DNA from: Kitasatospora sp. SolWspMP-SS2h
GTDB taxonomy: Bacteria; Actinomycetota; Actinomycetes; Streptomycetales; Streptomycetaceae
NCBI RefSeq assembly: GCF_003259315.1
Contig: NZ_QLLT01000032.1
Coordinates: 1 to 64,000 of the forward strand
Reading direction: 5' to 3'
Length of the DNA stretch: 64,000 bases
How positions within the stretch are numbered: the first letter of the stretch is position 1; each line of letters opens with the position of its first letter. Position numbers and translations under genes: made by a program. The notes below the pieces were generated by a model that did not search any database, had not been told where the DNA came from, and worked only from the letters and a program-made list of their open reading frames with translations. This document shows, piece by piece, positions 16,714 through 25,400 of this stretch.

Positions 16714-17259
16714 CTACCGGGCAGCACCGTCGAAGACGCGGACGCCGCCGTCCACCGCCCTCACGGTGACCGGCCCGAACACGACAGCCATGTAGGAGGA
16801 GGCGCCCACCGGCGCCCTGTAGTACCCACCGACCCCGATCAGCCCGATCGCCAGGGCCGCGAACACGGAGGCCGTGCGCTCATCGGCGTCGATCCTCGGC
16901 CGGGCGAGCCCGGGATGCCCGTTGGCCTGCGCCCAGTCGCAGAAGCTGCGCGAGTCACGACTCACACCAGACAGCAGACTACGGTTCGCCCAAGCCCACA
17001 GCCACGTACCGGCCCGCGGAGCGAAGGTCCCCAGAACCTGCGCCGGTGCCGTGGCGGTGCAGCCGGGCGCACTCCAGGCGATGACGCCGCTCTCCTGGTC
17101 CAGGTCCCAGCGCCTGGCCGCGCCCAGCCCCCAGGAGGCGTGAACCCGATCCATCCGATCGATCAGGCCCTGGCCCCGGAGCGAAAGCACACCCAGATCA
17201 GCCCGCGCCCCCGCCCGGCCCGCACCACCCGCCCCAACTCCCCCTTCAGGCACATCCAC
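16714..17259 (-). CDS. DUF6882-like hypothetical protein
   Basis: About 181 residues from a GTG at 17259; the start is uncertain because no good ribosome-binding site is visible. The central part (GAARRWDLDQESGVIAWSAP, GTWLWAWANRSLL, ASVFAALAIGLIGVGGYYRA) follows the pattern of a DUF6882-type domain of unknown function common in actinomycetes: tryptophan-rich beta strands followed by an alanine/glycine helix and a Tyr-Arg loop. It is a single gene with low-complexity flanks. Confidence 0.55.
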   Translation of the reverse strand: MDVPEGGVGAGGAGRAGARADLGVLSLRGQGLIDRMDRVHASWGLGAARRWDLDQESGVIAWSAPGCTATAPAQVLGTFAPRAGTWLWAWANRSLLSGVSRDSRSFCDWAQANGHPGLARPRIDADERTASVFAALAIGLIGVGGYYRAPVGASSYMAVVFGPVTVRAVDGGVRVFDGAAR

Positions 17260-17521
17260 ACCGCGCAGTCTGTCAGACGCACGCGAACAAACACAGTGAC
17301 CCCACACCCCGGACCTACCCGACACGCCCGGAGAAAGGAGACGGCCCCGGCACAGGGCACGACCTGGCGGGGACCGGTGGCCACAGGCCGTCGCCCGCGA
17401 GCAGGAGCGCCCACGGCGAACGAGCACCGCCCGGGTGGCACCGGCCCGGGTGCAGGAAATCGTGGAGGAGCCGGGGGCGTCCTGACCCGTACCGCTGCCG
17501 CCACGCGCAACAGAGCGCGAA

Positions 17522-17780
17522 TCATCCCCGGGCGGGCGCCGGTGACCAGGGCGCCGAGCCGGCGCGGGCCGCCGCCCTGGTGCACGAGCTGGTGGCCGGC
17601 GGGGAGTTCACGACGGCCGAGGTCCTGGACGCCGCACTCGACGCGGCCCTCGGCGCCGCACTGCTGGCGCCGACCGGCGCGAGCACGGCGTCCGACCCAG
17701 GCCTGATGGCCGAGCAGCGCCCGGCAGCCGTCCCGCACCCGGCCCCCGCGGTGACCTTGGCGGCAGCCGCCCTCGACTGA
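17522..17780 (+). pseudogene. gene tail remnant
   Basis: The frame reads ARAAALVHELVAGGEFTTAE then VLDAALDAALGAALLAP, protein-like and helical, and ends after a low-complexity tail at 17780. No start with a ribosome-binding site is present and the upstream frame is degenerate. I treat it as the 3' remnant of an unknown gene. Confidence 0.3.
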
Positions 17781-17837
17781 GCGCATGGCGCGCCGCGGGA
17801 ACCGTCCCTCTCCTCGTCTGGACGCCTGCACCGACGG

Positions 17838-18110
17838 GCTGGGGCGCCCCGAGCCGCGAGGCGCCCCAGCGGGTGACCCTCCCCCCGAGGCCCAACCACG
17901 ACGAAGGGATACCGGGCCGGACCATAAAACTGCCCGGGGCCACCACACCCCCACCCAACGACCACACCCCGCCGGCGGCACGAAAACCACCACAACCCGG
18001 CGTCAAGGAAGTAGCGGGCAGCCCGGCAAGCAACACCGGCCACCCGCACACATCCAGCCCCACACCCCCCACCATCAGGTCACCCGCCCTGACCGGTCGC
18101 CCGGCTCCGG
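17838..18110 (-). repeat. STAS-associated 3' repeat, copy 1
   Basis: About 260 bp repeated at 19271-19525, both 3' of STAS genes on the minus strand. The distal end is an inverted repeat (GCTGGGGCGCC at 17838-17848 facing GGCGCCCCAGC at 17860-17870). All three reading frames are similarly conserved, which points to DNA- or RNA-level conservation. A minus-strand ORF starting MVVFVPPAGCGRWVGVWWPR exists in both copies, but its reality is unproven. Confidence 0.75.
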
Positions 18111-18254
18111 CCGTCGTAGAGCGTCCCGGGCACCACGGACAACCGTGAACCAGAACGGGACGAGAACCGCAGCTGTCAAAGCGGCCAGGGCGGCTTGCGC
18201 AGCCGCGTCTGCGGGCACGGCACGCCGCCGAGGGCAGTGCGCGGGGCGGAGATG

Positions 18255-18668
18255 TCAGGTGGCCGTGCCGGGGGCGGTGTCGTGGATGGTGAGCAGGCTT
18301 TTCAGGCCGCTGACCTCGATGAGGTCGCGCAGGTGCGCGGGCGGTGCGGCCAGATGGACGGGGACGCTCGCGGGGCTGGTGGGGAGGCAGGGGGTGAGCA
18401 GGGCGTACAGGCCCGTGGAGTCGCAGAACGCCAGCCCGGACAGCTCCAGGACCACAGGCGGAACATCCGCGCCCTCGGCGGCGCGGGCGGCGCGGGCGGT
18501 GGCGTTGGTGATCGCGGTGGTCAGTGCGCGCTGCAGCCGCGGGACGGTATGGAAGTCCAGTTCGCCCTCCAGGCGCAGCACCCGCACCGGCGCCAGCGAA
18601 TCGGAGAAGGTGATGCGCAGGGCTTGGGCGGGATCCGGCTCATGTCCGGCAGCAGCGTCTGAGGGCAT
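18255..18668 (-). CDS. STAS-domain anti-sigma factor antagonist
   Basis: The product is 137 residues from the ATG at 18668. STAS elements: RVLRLEGELDFHTVPRLQRA (first strand and helix), VVLELSGLAFCDSTGLYALL with the D-S-T-G phosphoacceptor serine intact, and a C-terminal helix with IEVSGLKSLLTIHDTAPGTA. It would act as a phospho-switch freeing a sigma factor from an anti-sigma kinase. It is downstream, in the same orientation, of a second STAS gene (19619-20242) with which it shares 3' sequence. Confidence 0.85.
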   Translation of the reverse strand: MPSDAAAGHEPDPAQALRITFSDSLAPVRVLRLEGELDFHTVPRLQRALTTAITNATARAARAAEGADVPPVVLELSGLAFCDSTGLYALLTPCLPTSPASVPVHLAAPPAHLRDLIEVSGLKSLLTIHDTAPGTAT

Positions 18669-19265
18669 GCGCGGGCGTCTTCCCCTGAGCTCGGGCGGGT
18701 ATACGGCTTTGACCTAACGGGTGACGCCACGGGCCACCCCGGCCACCCCCGGGGGAAAAACGAGCGGCGCCATCGGGCTCCGGCGTGCCGCCGGCCGTCA
18801 ATCCGCGCACCCTCCGGCCCACAACCCGCGTCTTCCGTTCACCCGGCGCCTTCGGCACTGCGGGTGCGCGCACAAACGCCGCCCCTACGGCATCGGACCT
18901 TGGCCGCGTGCTCGAAGCGCAGCCAGGTACCGCGGGGGCGGCGTCTGCGCGGAACCCGGACGAAGAGGTCAGCAGCGCCCACAGGACTGGGCTACAGGTT
19001 CCGCACCATCCGTATGACCCGCATGGAGCGGTGCATGCGCCCCGGCCGGGCAGCCACTCCCATACCGCCGGCCGGAGCGCGCAGTCGAAGCACATCGATG
19101 ACCTCGCGGCACCCCGGTGAGCGGACCCTAGCCGCCAAGGGCGCCGATCCTGCGGGCGGGTGCGGGCTGGGGTTGTGTCTGTGGGGCTGTCGCGATGGAC
19201 TACGGGCGGGGGGCCGGAGGGTCTCGGTGCAGGTCACAGGGTGCGGCAGGTCGCGCTGCTATGAC
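18669..19265. other. intergenic region between the two STAS genes
   Basis: Several short open frames overlap here. The plus-strand frame ending at 19120 reads PHHPYDPHGAVHAPRPGSHS, and the minus-strand frame ending near 18992 reads GMGVAARPGRMHRSMRVIRM. Neither has a clear start and ribosome-binding site, so I annotate no gene. Confidence 0.4.
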
Positions 19266-19270
19266 GGTGG

Positions 19271-19525
19271 GCTGGGGCGCCCCGCAGCTCGGGGCGCCCC
19301 AGCGGGTGGCCCCTCCCTCCGAGGCCCAACTACGACGGAGGGGTGCCGGGCCGGACCAGAGGAAGGCCCGGGGCCACCACACCCCCACCCAACGACCACC
19401 CCCTGTAGGCGGCACGAAAACCGCCACAACCGGGCGTCAAGGAAGTAGCGGGCACCCGGGCAAACAACACCGGCCACCCGCACACACCCAGCCCAACAAC
19501 CCACATCCCCGACCGGTCACCCGGC
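19271..19525 (-). repeat. STAS-associated 3' repeat, copy 2
   Basis: Second copy of the repeat at 17838-18110, with a better preserved hairpin: GCTGGGGCGCCCCG at 19271-19284 and CGGGGCGCCCCAGC at 19290-19303, 14-bp arms and a five-base loop. Between it and the STAS gene (19576-19620) lies a vestige of the 3' end of the other STAS gene (ggtggccgtgccgggggcgg), so the duplication boundary runs through a STAS coding end. Confidence 0.8.
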
Positions 19526-19618
19526 CCCGGCCGTCGCGGACCCGTCCCGGCCTCCATGGACAGTGCACGGAGCGGGGATGTCAGGAGGCCGCGCCAGGTG
19601 GCCGTGCCGGGGGCGGTG

Positions 19619-20242
19619 TCAGGTGGCGGGCAGGCCGTGGCAGGCGAGGGCATGCTGGATGCTGGCGGCGGTGACGAAGAAGGGCCCGGCACCGGTGATT
19701 TCCAGGACACGAAGCAGCGGAGGGGTGGGGGCGACCAGCACGAGGGGGGTGTGGTGGGGGTTGGCGCGGGCATCCAGCATCGCGTCCAGGCCGCTGGAGT
19801 CGCAGAACTCCAAGGCGGCCAGGTCCAGCACCAGCAGCCGGCACGCACCATCCAGCGCCGCAAGGACGGCCTCTATGAAGGCCGGTACGGTGTCGAAGTC
19901 GAGCTCACCGCGCACGTGCAGGACACACGCCGCGCCCACGCGCGAGAGGACCACGGACAGCGTCCCGTCTGCGCCCGAACCCACACCGGGATACGGACCG
20001 GGACCCGCCATCGGGCTCGGGCTTGAGCTCGGCGCGGGACTGGGGCCCGGCGTGGGACTGGGGCCCGGCGTGGGACTGGGGCCCGATGTGGGATTGGGGC
20101 CCGGCGTGGGACTGGGGCCCGATGTGGGACTGGGGCCCGGCGTGGGACTGGGGCCCGATGTGGGACTGGGGCCCGGCGTGGGACTGGGGCCCGATATGGG
20201 ACTGGGGCCCGGCGTGGGGCTGGGCTGGGGGGTTGCGACCAC
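19619..20242 (-). CDS. STAS-domain protein with Pro/Ser/Gly hexapeptide repeats
   Basis: The product is 207 residues from a GTG at 20242 with AGGAG eleven bases upstream. Residues ~5-70 are a perfectly phased P-S-P-T-P-G / P-S-P-T-S-G hexapeptide repeat, followed by a STAS domain (ACVLHVRGELDFDTVPAFIE, LLVLDLAALEFCDSSGLDAM) with an intact D-S-S-G phosphoacceptor motif. An in-frame ATG at 20011 would make a repeat-free STAS protein, but it lacks a ribosome-binding site. The repeat tail would be a flexible extended linker, unusual for STAS regulators. The gene lies 95 bp after the hypothetical gene ending at 20338. Confidence 0.75.
   Translation of the reverse strand: MVATPQPSPTPGPSPISGPSPTPGPSPTSGPSPTPGPSPTSGPSPTPGPNPTSGPSPTPGPSPTPGPSPAPSSSPSPMAGPGPYPGVGSGADGTLSVVLSRVGAACVLHVRGELDFDTVPAFIEAVLAALDGACRLLVLDLAALEFCDSSGLDAMLDARANPHHTPLVLVAPTPPLLRVLEITGAGPFFVTAASIQHALACHGLPAT
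20036..20226 (-). repeat. 18/36-bp coding tandem repeat
   Basis: About ten 18-bp units encoding PSPTPG or PSPTSG, alternating so that the DNA repeats every 36 bp (ggggcccggcgtgggact then ggggcccgatgtgggact). Near-identity of units implies recent slippage or gene conversion. Confidence 0.9.
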
Positions 20243-20337
20243 GGTGTCGGCTTCTCCTGCCAGTCGAGGCGGGCCGGTGGGGTTGGCCAGCCTCCCACAA
20301 CCTAACGGCAGGTACAGCGGCCCGTAGGGCCGGGCTT

Positions 20338-20886
20338 TCAGGCCGGTTGGCCGCCTGGGCGGGCGTGGCGTGGCGAGATGGGTGTGGGTGTGGTGTCGGG
20401 GCCTGGGGGGCTGTTTCGGGCTGCCAAGGTGCGCTCGAGGGTTTCGAGTTCGTCGAGAAAGGCGGGGCCGGGCCATAGCGTCTTGCCCAGCGCCGCGACG
20501 GTGACCGCTGCGGTCAGCAGTCGCTCTTTCGCCGAGGCGAGCCGGGCCAGCGGATTCAGGTCCCCGGCTACTGCCGCCAGTGCCGCAGCCCACACCGCGT
20601 CCGCCGGGCGGATCGCCTCCAGGAGCAGGGCGGACTCGATTCGTGCACGGCCGACACCATGGGACTCACCGTCCGCCCCTATCCGCTCGTGCAAGCCCAG
20701 CAGCAGAGTCTCCAGTGTCTCCTGGCACTGTCCGTAGGCCGGATGTTGGTGCCAGTCAGCACCCAGCACCCGGCACAGCTCGGCGTCGAACCCCTTGATT
20801 CCCGGCAGGTCTCCCCCCACGCACAGCTTCACCAGCCGCACCGCCCAGCCACCACCGGTACGGTGTCCATCCCCGATCGTCGTCAT
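20338..20886 (-). CDS. hypothetical protein
   Basis: The product is 182 residues from the ATG at 20886. No family is recognised. The middle (ELCRVLGADWHQHPAYGQCQ, ESALLLEAIRPADAVWAAAL) is helical with a His/Cys/Trp patch. The C-terminus is Pro-rich and probably disordered. It lies upstream of the hexapeptide STAS gene in the same direction and may be co-transcribed with it. Confidence 0.6.
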   Translation of the reverse strand: MTTIGDGHRTGGGWAVRLVKLCVGGDLPGIKGFDAELCRVLGADWHQHPAYGQCQETLETLLLGLHERIGADGESHGVGRARIESALLLEAIRPADAVWAAALAAVAGDLNPLARLASAKERLLTAAVTVAALGKTLWPGPAFLDELETLERTLAARNSPPGPDTTPTPISPRHARPGGQPA

Positions 20887-21048
20887 GCCCGATCCAACGC
20901 CGCCACCCGCCCAGCGGACACGAACACCACACCAACAGGCGCCAGCCACCGGGAGATCAGCGCGGTGCCCTACCCGGGGCCGGCTCGGCGCACCCGGCCA
21001 GGGTGCGGCGGCCAGGACGCGGGCCGGGGCCCGAGACCGGGCGGTGGG

Positions 21049-21189
21049 CTACTTCTGGAGGGGAGGCATTCCGTCGACGAGCTCACCCAGCACCCAGCCC
21101 GCGAGCGTCCACAGCAGGGCGAAGAGCACCCCCCAGGCGGCCGCCGCCACGACGAACTGCCCTGCCACGCTTCCCACGAACCGCTTCAC
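21049..21189 (-). CDS. 46-residue membrane protein
   Basis: From a GTG at 21189 the product begins MKRFVGSVAGQFVVAAAAWG, continues VLFALLWTLAGWVLG and ends LVDGMPPLQK. One long or two short membrane segments are present. The ribosome-binding site is weak (GGGGCAGTGA). It is too short for most callers. It is followed by another small membrane gene upstream (21366-21599) in the same direction, so the pair may be linked. Confidence 0.5.
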   Translation of the reverse strand: MKRFVGSVAGQFVVAAAAWGVLFALLWTLAGWVLGELVDGMPPLQK

Positions 21190-21365
21190 TCACTGCCCCA
21201 CTGCCTGTCCCGCACCAGTGGCAGCGACGCCGCCCGCCTCCGCACAGTTCCCCGCCGCGCGCAACCCCGCGATTCACACCTGCCCGCACCCGACGGCCCG
21301 TTCGACGATGGCGGCCAAGGCCCGGTCGAGGTCGCCGGCACGGCCCAAGCGACCGCCGTGGTGGC

Positions 21366-21599
21366 TCAGGTACGGGAGTGGCGGCCCCGCAGACGGCCCT
21401 TCGCCGCCGCACGCCGCACCCACCATGGCCCGAGAACCATCACCAGCAGGTTCAGAACTCCCAGCACGAAGAGGATCCCGAACACCAGCTGCTGCGAGCC
21501 CTCCCCAGGCCACAGCGCGAGGAGCCCCATCCCCGCGGTCACCACCGCCTGCCCGACAACCGAGTCGACCCGGCGACGCACATCCCTCGGTCCGACCAT
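21366..21599 (-). CDS. 77-residue two-span membrane protein
   Basis: From the ATG at 21599 (GGGGGAGGC directly upstream, an excellent ribosome-binding site) the product has helices at about residues 17-28 and 33-58 and a strongly basic tail (RRAAAKGRLRGRHSR). No family is recognised. The longer frame to 21704 is not needed. Confidence 0.7.
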   Translation of the reverse strand: MVGPRDVRRRVDSVVGQAVVTAGMGLLALWPGEGSQQLVFGILFVLGVLNLLVMVLGPWWVRRAAAKGRLRGRHSRT

Positions 21600-21715
21600 G
21601 CCTCCCCCTGAGCCTCGGCGAATACCGACCGGATGCCACCGCCCGCACCCACGCCACCCGGCAGGACTCCGCGAACAGATCGCACTGCCCGCCCTGTTCC
21701 ACAAAAATCACCAGT

Positions 21716-21776
21716 ACGGCCTTCGCGTCAATTCCGGTTTCTCTTAGTCGAGTTTAGGATCAAGCGAAGGCCGTAC
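21716..21776. terminator. 13-bp inverted repeat
   Basis: GTACGGCCTTCGC and GCGAAGGCCGTAC flank a 35-base AT-rich loop between the small membrane gene and the SUKH gene. It could be a weak bidirectional terminator or a protein site. Confidence 0.5.
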
Positions 21777-21848
21777 CCGCGTCCCGTGAACACTCGGACG
21801 AGTGATCAGCGAGGCCGCCTGTTCGAGCCCGCTGGATAAATCACAAGC

Positions 21849-22433
21849 TCAGAGATCTCCGCCAGGAGGGCTCCAGAGCCTCCCACCGGAATCAAAGTCG
21901 ATCAATTCATCCGATAGTGGATGAGTTCGGTCGAGCAGGCTTGCGAGGAAATCGGCCATGCCCGATCCCAGCGCTACGAATCCTTCTTCGTGAACGTTCC
22001 ACATCACTATGGGCCACTGTTCGGGATCGGGTCCTGACGTGTCCCAGAGGAACTCGTTCGCCGAGCAGTCATTGGCCCAGGCGAAGAGCCCATTCGGCGC
22101 AGGATACGGCTCGTAGGGGCGATCTCCGGGATACCACCCATACCACTGTTCCATGAGGTCGGCAACCTCCCAATTGGAAGCAATCAGGTGGTCGAATCCA
22201 GTAGGGCCGGAATTTGATTCGGAATACAATGGCGTGTAGATCGACAGGCCTCCTGCGAAGTAACCGCCGCCGTATACTTCCACCATCTTTCGATAATCGG
22301 ATGGATAGGGGATTCGCGCACCCTCTGGAGCGGATTCCCAGTCAACCTGGCGAGGCGGCACCGGAGGATCGCCGAGGATTCTCGCAAGTCGTTCAAAACC
22401 GTCGTTCACGTTGTTATTCTCCATCCTGTTCAT
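21849..22433 (-). CDS. SUKH (SMI1/KNR4-type) immunity protein
   Basis: The product is 194 residues; the ATG at 22433 overlaps the stop of the giant RHS toxin (ATGA), the classical toxin-immunity arrangement. The SUKH pattern includes IPYPSDYRKMVEVYGGGYFA, SNWEVADLM, PNGLFAWANDCSANEFLWDT and PIVMWNVHEEGFVALGSG. SUKH proteins neutralise nuclease and deaminase toxins by direct binding in the cytoplasm. An ATG three codons downstream (22424) is an alternative start. Confidence 0.9.
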   Translation of the reverse strand: MNRMENNNVNDGFERLARILGDPPVPPRQVDWESAPEGARIPYPSDYRKMVEVYGGGYFAGGLSIYTPLYSESNSGPTGFDHLIASNWEVADLMEQWYGWYPGDRPYEPYPAPNGLFAWANDCSANEFLWDTSGPDPEQWPIVMWNVHEEGFVALGSGMADFLASLLDRTHPLSDELIDFDSGGRLWSPPGGDL

Positions 22434-25400
22434 CCCCAGGTGCCCATGTTATACGGAATCCCGTTGAGCTCCTTCATGTTCGGAACGAACGTCGGCGGGA
22501 TGACAAGACCGGGTGTTCCGTCCGGGTTCTGACCGGCGGCACTCATCCAGAAGCCGAGCGGTATCTTACTGTCCGGAAAGAGGTACCTGGCGTTCACCTG
22601 ATAATCGACGATCTGGTTGTTCTTCAGCGCTCCTGACACCTGGGCCTCGATTGAAGCCATGCTGGACTTACCTGTGTTGGCACCCACCTGGAAGCAGGGG
22701 GCCAGGTTCTCCTGCACACCGCGCCCGCCGAACTGCCTTGCGATGTAGTGGCACCTGCCGATGTCGCTCCGGCCTCCGATCCCGGAAGGAACCTTGAAGC
22801 CCTTGCTGATGGCGTTCGCCCGTGCCTCAGCCCATCCGGAGATGTCCCCACCGGCCGGTGCCCCTCTGAACTTGCTGGGGCTCCCCACCAGGCAGGCCCT
22901 CGCTCCAGTCGACCGGGTGCCGCCCTCGATCTTCTCCATGTCGTTGTACTTGATCCAACCGAGTGACTGGCTGTTTCTAACGTCGTCGCTCTCCGCACCG
23001 GGCGGAGGACTGTTCAGGCAGGACTGGGGCTGGGAGGAGCCGGTACCGGTACCGGGGCTGGCACCCGTGCCTGGCTGCGGATTGGGGGCCTGGTCCGGGG
23101 CCAGGCTGGTGCTGTTCTGATTGGTGAACCGCTGGGCCAGGTCCCAGGCGCTGTAGACCCGGACGATGTTCTTGAGGATCTCCTGGTAGTCGGGACGCTT
23201 CCACTCCGGGCCTGGGTTCGGACGGTCGGGCACGGGGGTGGGGGCTGGCTTGGTCGCCGGAGCCGGCCTGGTCTGGGTACCGACGAAGCAGTGGTAGACG
23301 CAAGCACCGCTCTTTCCACCACCGGCAGCGGCGGCAGCGGCGGGCCCACCGGCAGCGGCGGCCGCTGCGGCCGCCGCTGCTGCGTGGGAGCTGCCGCCCG
23401 CGGTGCCGGCGCAGCGCGATCCGCAGATGTCCCAGGTGGCCGGTCGGGCGGGGGTGTAGGTGGTGGCGGCGCTGCCCGCGTGGCTGCCTGGCATGGCGTT
23501 CTCGGTCTGGTGGTTGGTGACGGCCTTGTCGACGGCGACCGCGGTGCCGCCGACGAGGATGGAGACGGCGGTTGCGGCGCCGACGGCGTCCCAGATGCTG
23601 ACCGCGCCCCAGGCAATGGCGACGACGCAGAACGGGCAGTGGCCGCTTGGGTCGGTCTGGTCGAGGGGGTCGCCGCCCGCGTAGGTGTAGCGGTTGGCCT
23701 GGATGGAGGGGTTCGGGTCGAGTTGCCAGCTGTCGCGGCTGGTGAAGGCGCCGGTGGTGGGGCGGTACCAGCGGGCGTGCATGTTGACGTCGCCGGTGGC
23801 GGGGTCGGTCCAGCCGGACTGGTAGCCGAGGCTGGTGGTGGTGCCGGTCTTGGCGACGGGTTTGCCGAAGGGGTCGTAGGCGGTGGTGGAGGTGGTGGAG
23901 GTGCCGTCGACGGCGAGGGTGGCGGTGATGTCGGTGTGCTGGTCGGTGCGGATCCGCTTGGCGCCGGTGGCGTCGGCGGCGCTCATCAGCTGGCCGGCGG
24001 TGTCCCGGCTGTAGCGCCAGGTGCCGTCGGTGATGAGGTTGTTGGTGCCGCCGTCGTAGGAGTAGTTGGTGCCGCCGCGCTGGATCATGCGGTCGAGGCC
24101 GTCGTAGACGTAGGTGTTCTGGCCGTCGTCGGCGAGCCGGTCGAAGGCGTCGTATTTCTGGGTGGTGCGGACGCCGCCGGTGGTGGTGGCGGAGAGGGTG
24201 CCGCGGGCGGTCTGCTGGTAGGTGGTGGTGCCGTCGCTGACGAGGCGGTTGCGTTCGTCGTAGACGGCGGTGGCGGCGCCGTTCTTGGTGCGGTTGCCGG
24301 CCGCGTCCCAGGCGTAGGCGGTGGTGGTGGTGCCGGTGGTCCAGGAGGTCAGGCGGTCGGCCTGGTCGTAGCTGTAGCTGTCGGTGGTGGCCGGGTCGCC
24401 GGGCTTGCCGGTGACGGTCCTGCGGGTGGTGCGGTCCTCGAGGTCGTAGTCGTAGGACGTGGATGTCACCGGGGTGAAGGCGGGCGCTTCGGTGACGACC
24501 TTGTCGAGGATGAGGCGCCCGAGTTGGTCGTAGGTGTAGGAGCGGTTGGAGGTGGCGTTGAAAGCTCCGTTCGCGTCCTTGACGGCGTAGTACTGGGTGG
24601 CGAGTCGGCCGTTGCCGTCGTAGCCGTACCAGTACTGGGCGCCGGAGAGTTGGTCGTAGGACCAGGCGAGCTGGCCGTCCGGCTTGTAGCCGAAGGAGGA
24701 GGTACCGGTCTTGGCGTCCCAGCGGTCGGTGATCCGGCCGTCCTTGTCGTACTCCCAGGACTGGTTGACGCCGGCGACCCGGGCTTCGGTGAGCTGGTCG
24801 CGGTCGTTGTAGGTGAAGTCCTGCGTGTTGATGTCGATGCCACTGGCCTCGACGAGGCGGCCGGCTTTGTCGTAGCGCAGGGTGCGGGTGTCGGTGGCGG
24901 CTTCGGCGCCGGTGCCGGTCTCCTTGGTGAGCCGTCCCATCGGGTCGAAGGTGCGGGTGCGGACGATGTTGCCGGGTTCGGTGAGCTTGACCGCCTGGCC
25001 GGCCACGTCGTAGCTGGTGGTCCAGGTGCGGTCGGCGGCGGCTGGGTACGCGGTGGTGGCGGGTTCGACGGTGGACTCGGGCAGTCCCCAAGGGGTGTAG
25101 GTGTAGACGGTGGTGTTGCCGCGGCCGTCGGTGAGGCGGGTGCGGAGGCCGGCCGCGTCGTAGCCGAAGCCGGTGGTGATGTTCTGGCCGGCGGCGACGG
25201 GTTCGGTCAGCGTGGTGAGCCGGCCGCCCGCGTCGTAGGTCCGGGTGGTGGTGGCACCGGTGGCACCGGTGCTGCTGACCGGGTGGCTCTCGCGGTCGTA
25301 CCCGGTGCTCCGCGTGCGCAGGGCGGTGCCGTCGGTGGCGCGGTCGGTGGCGGTGGTGGCGTTGCCGAGGGCGTCGTAGCCGTAGTCGGTGGACTGGCCC

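Noticed and set aside
20036..20226. CRISPR-like regular repeats
   Set aside because: The 18/36-bp units are directly adjacent without unique spacers and encode a phased hexapeptide repeat in frame.
21810..21842. tRNA-like TTCGAGCC box near cctgttcgagcccgctgg
   Set aside because: The T-stem does not pair properly and no acceptor or anticodon arm is present; it may be a remnant of an attachment site but cannot be called a tRNA.
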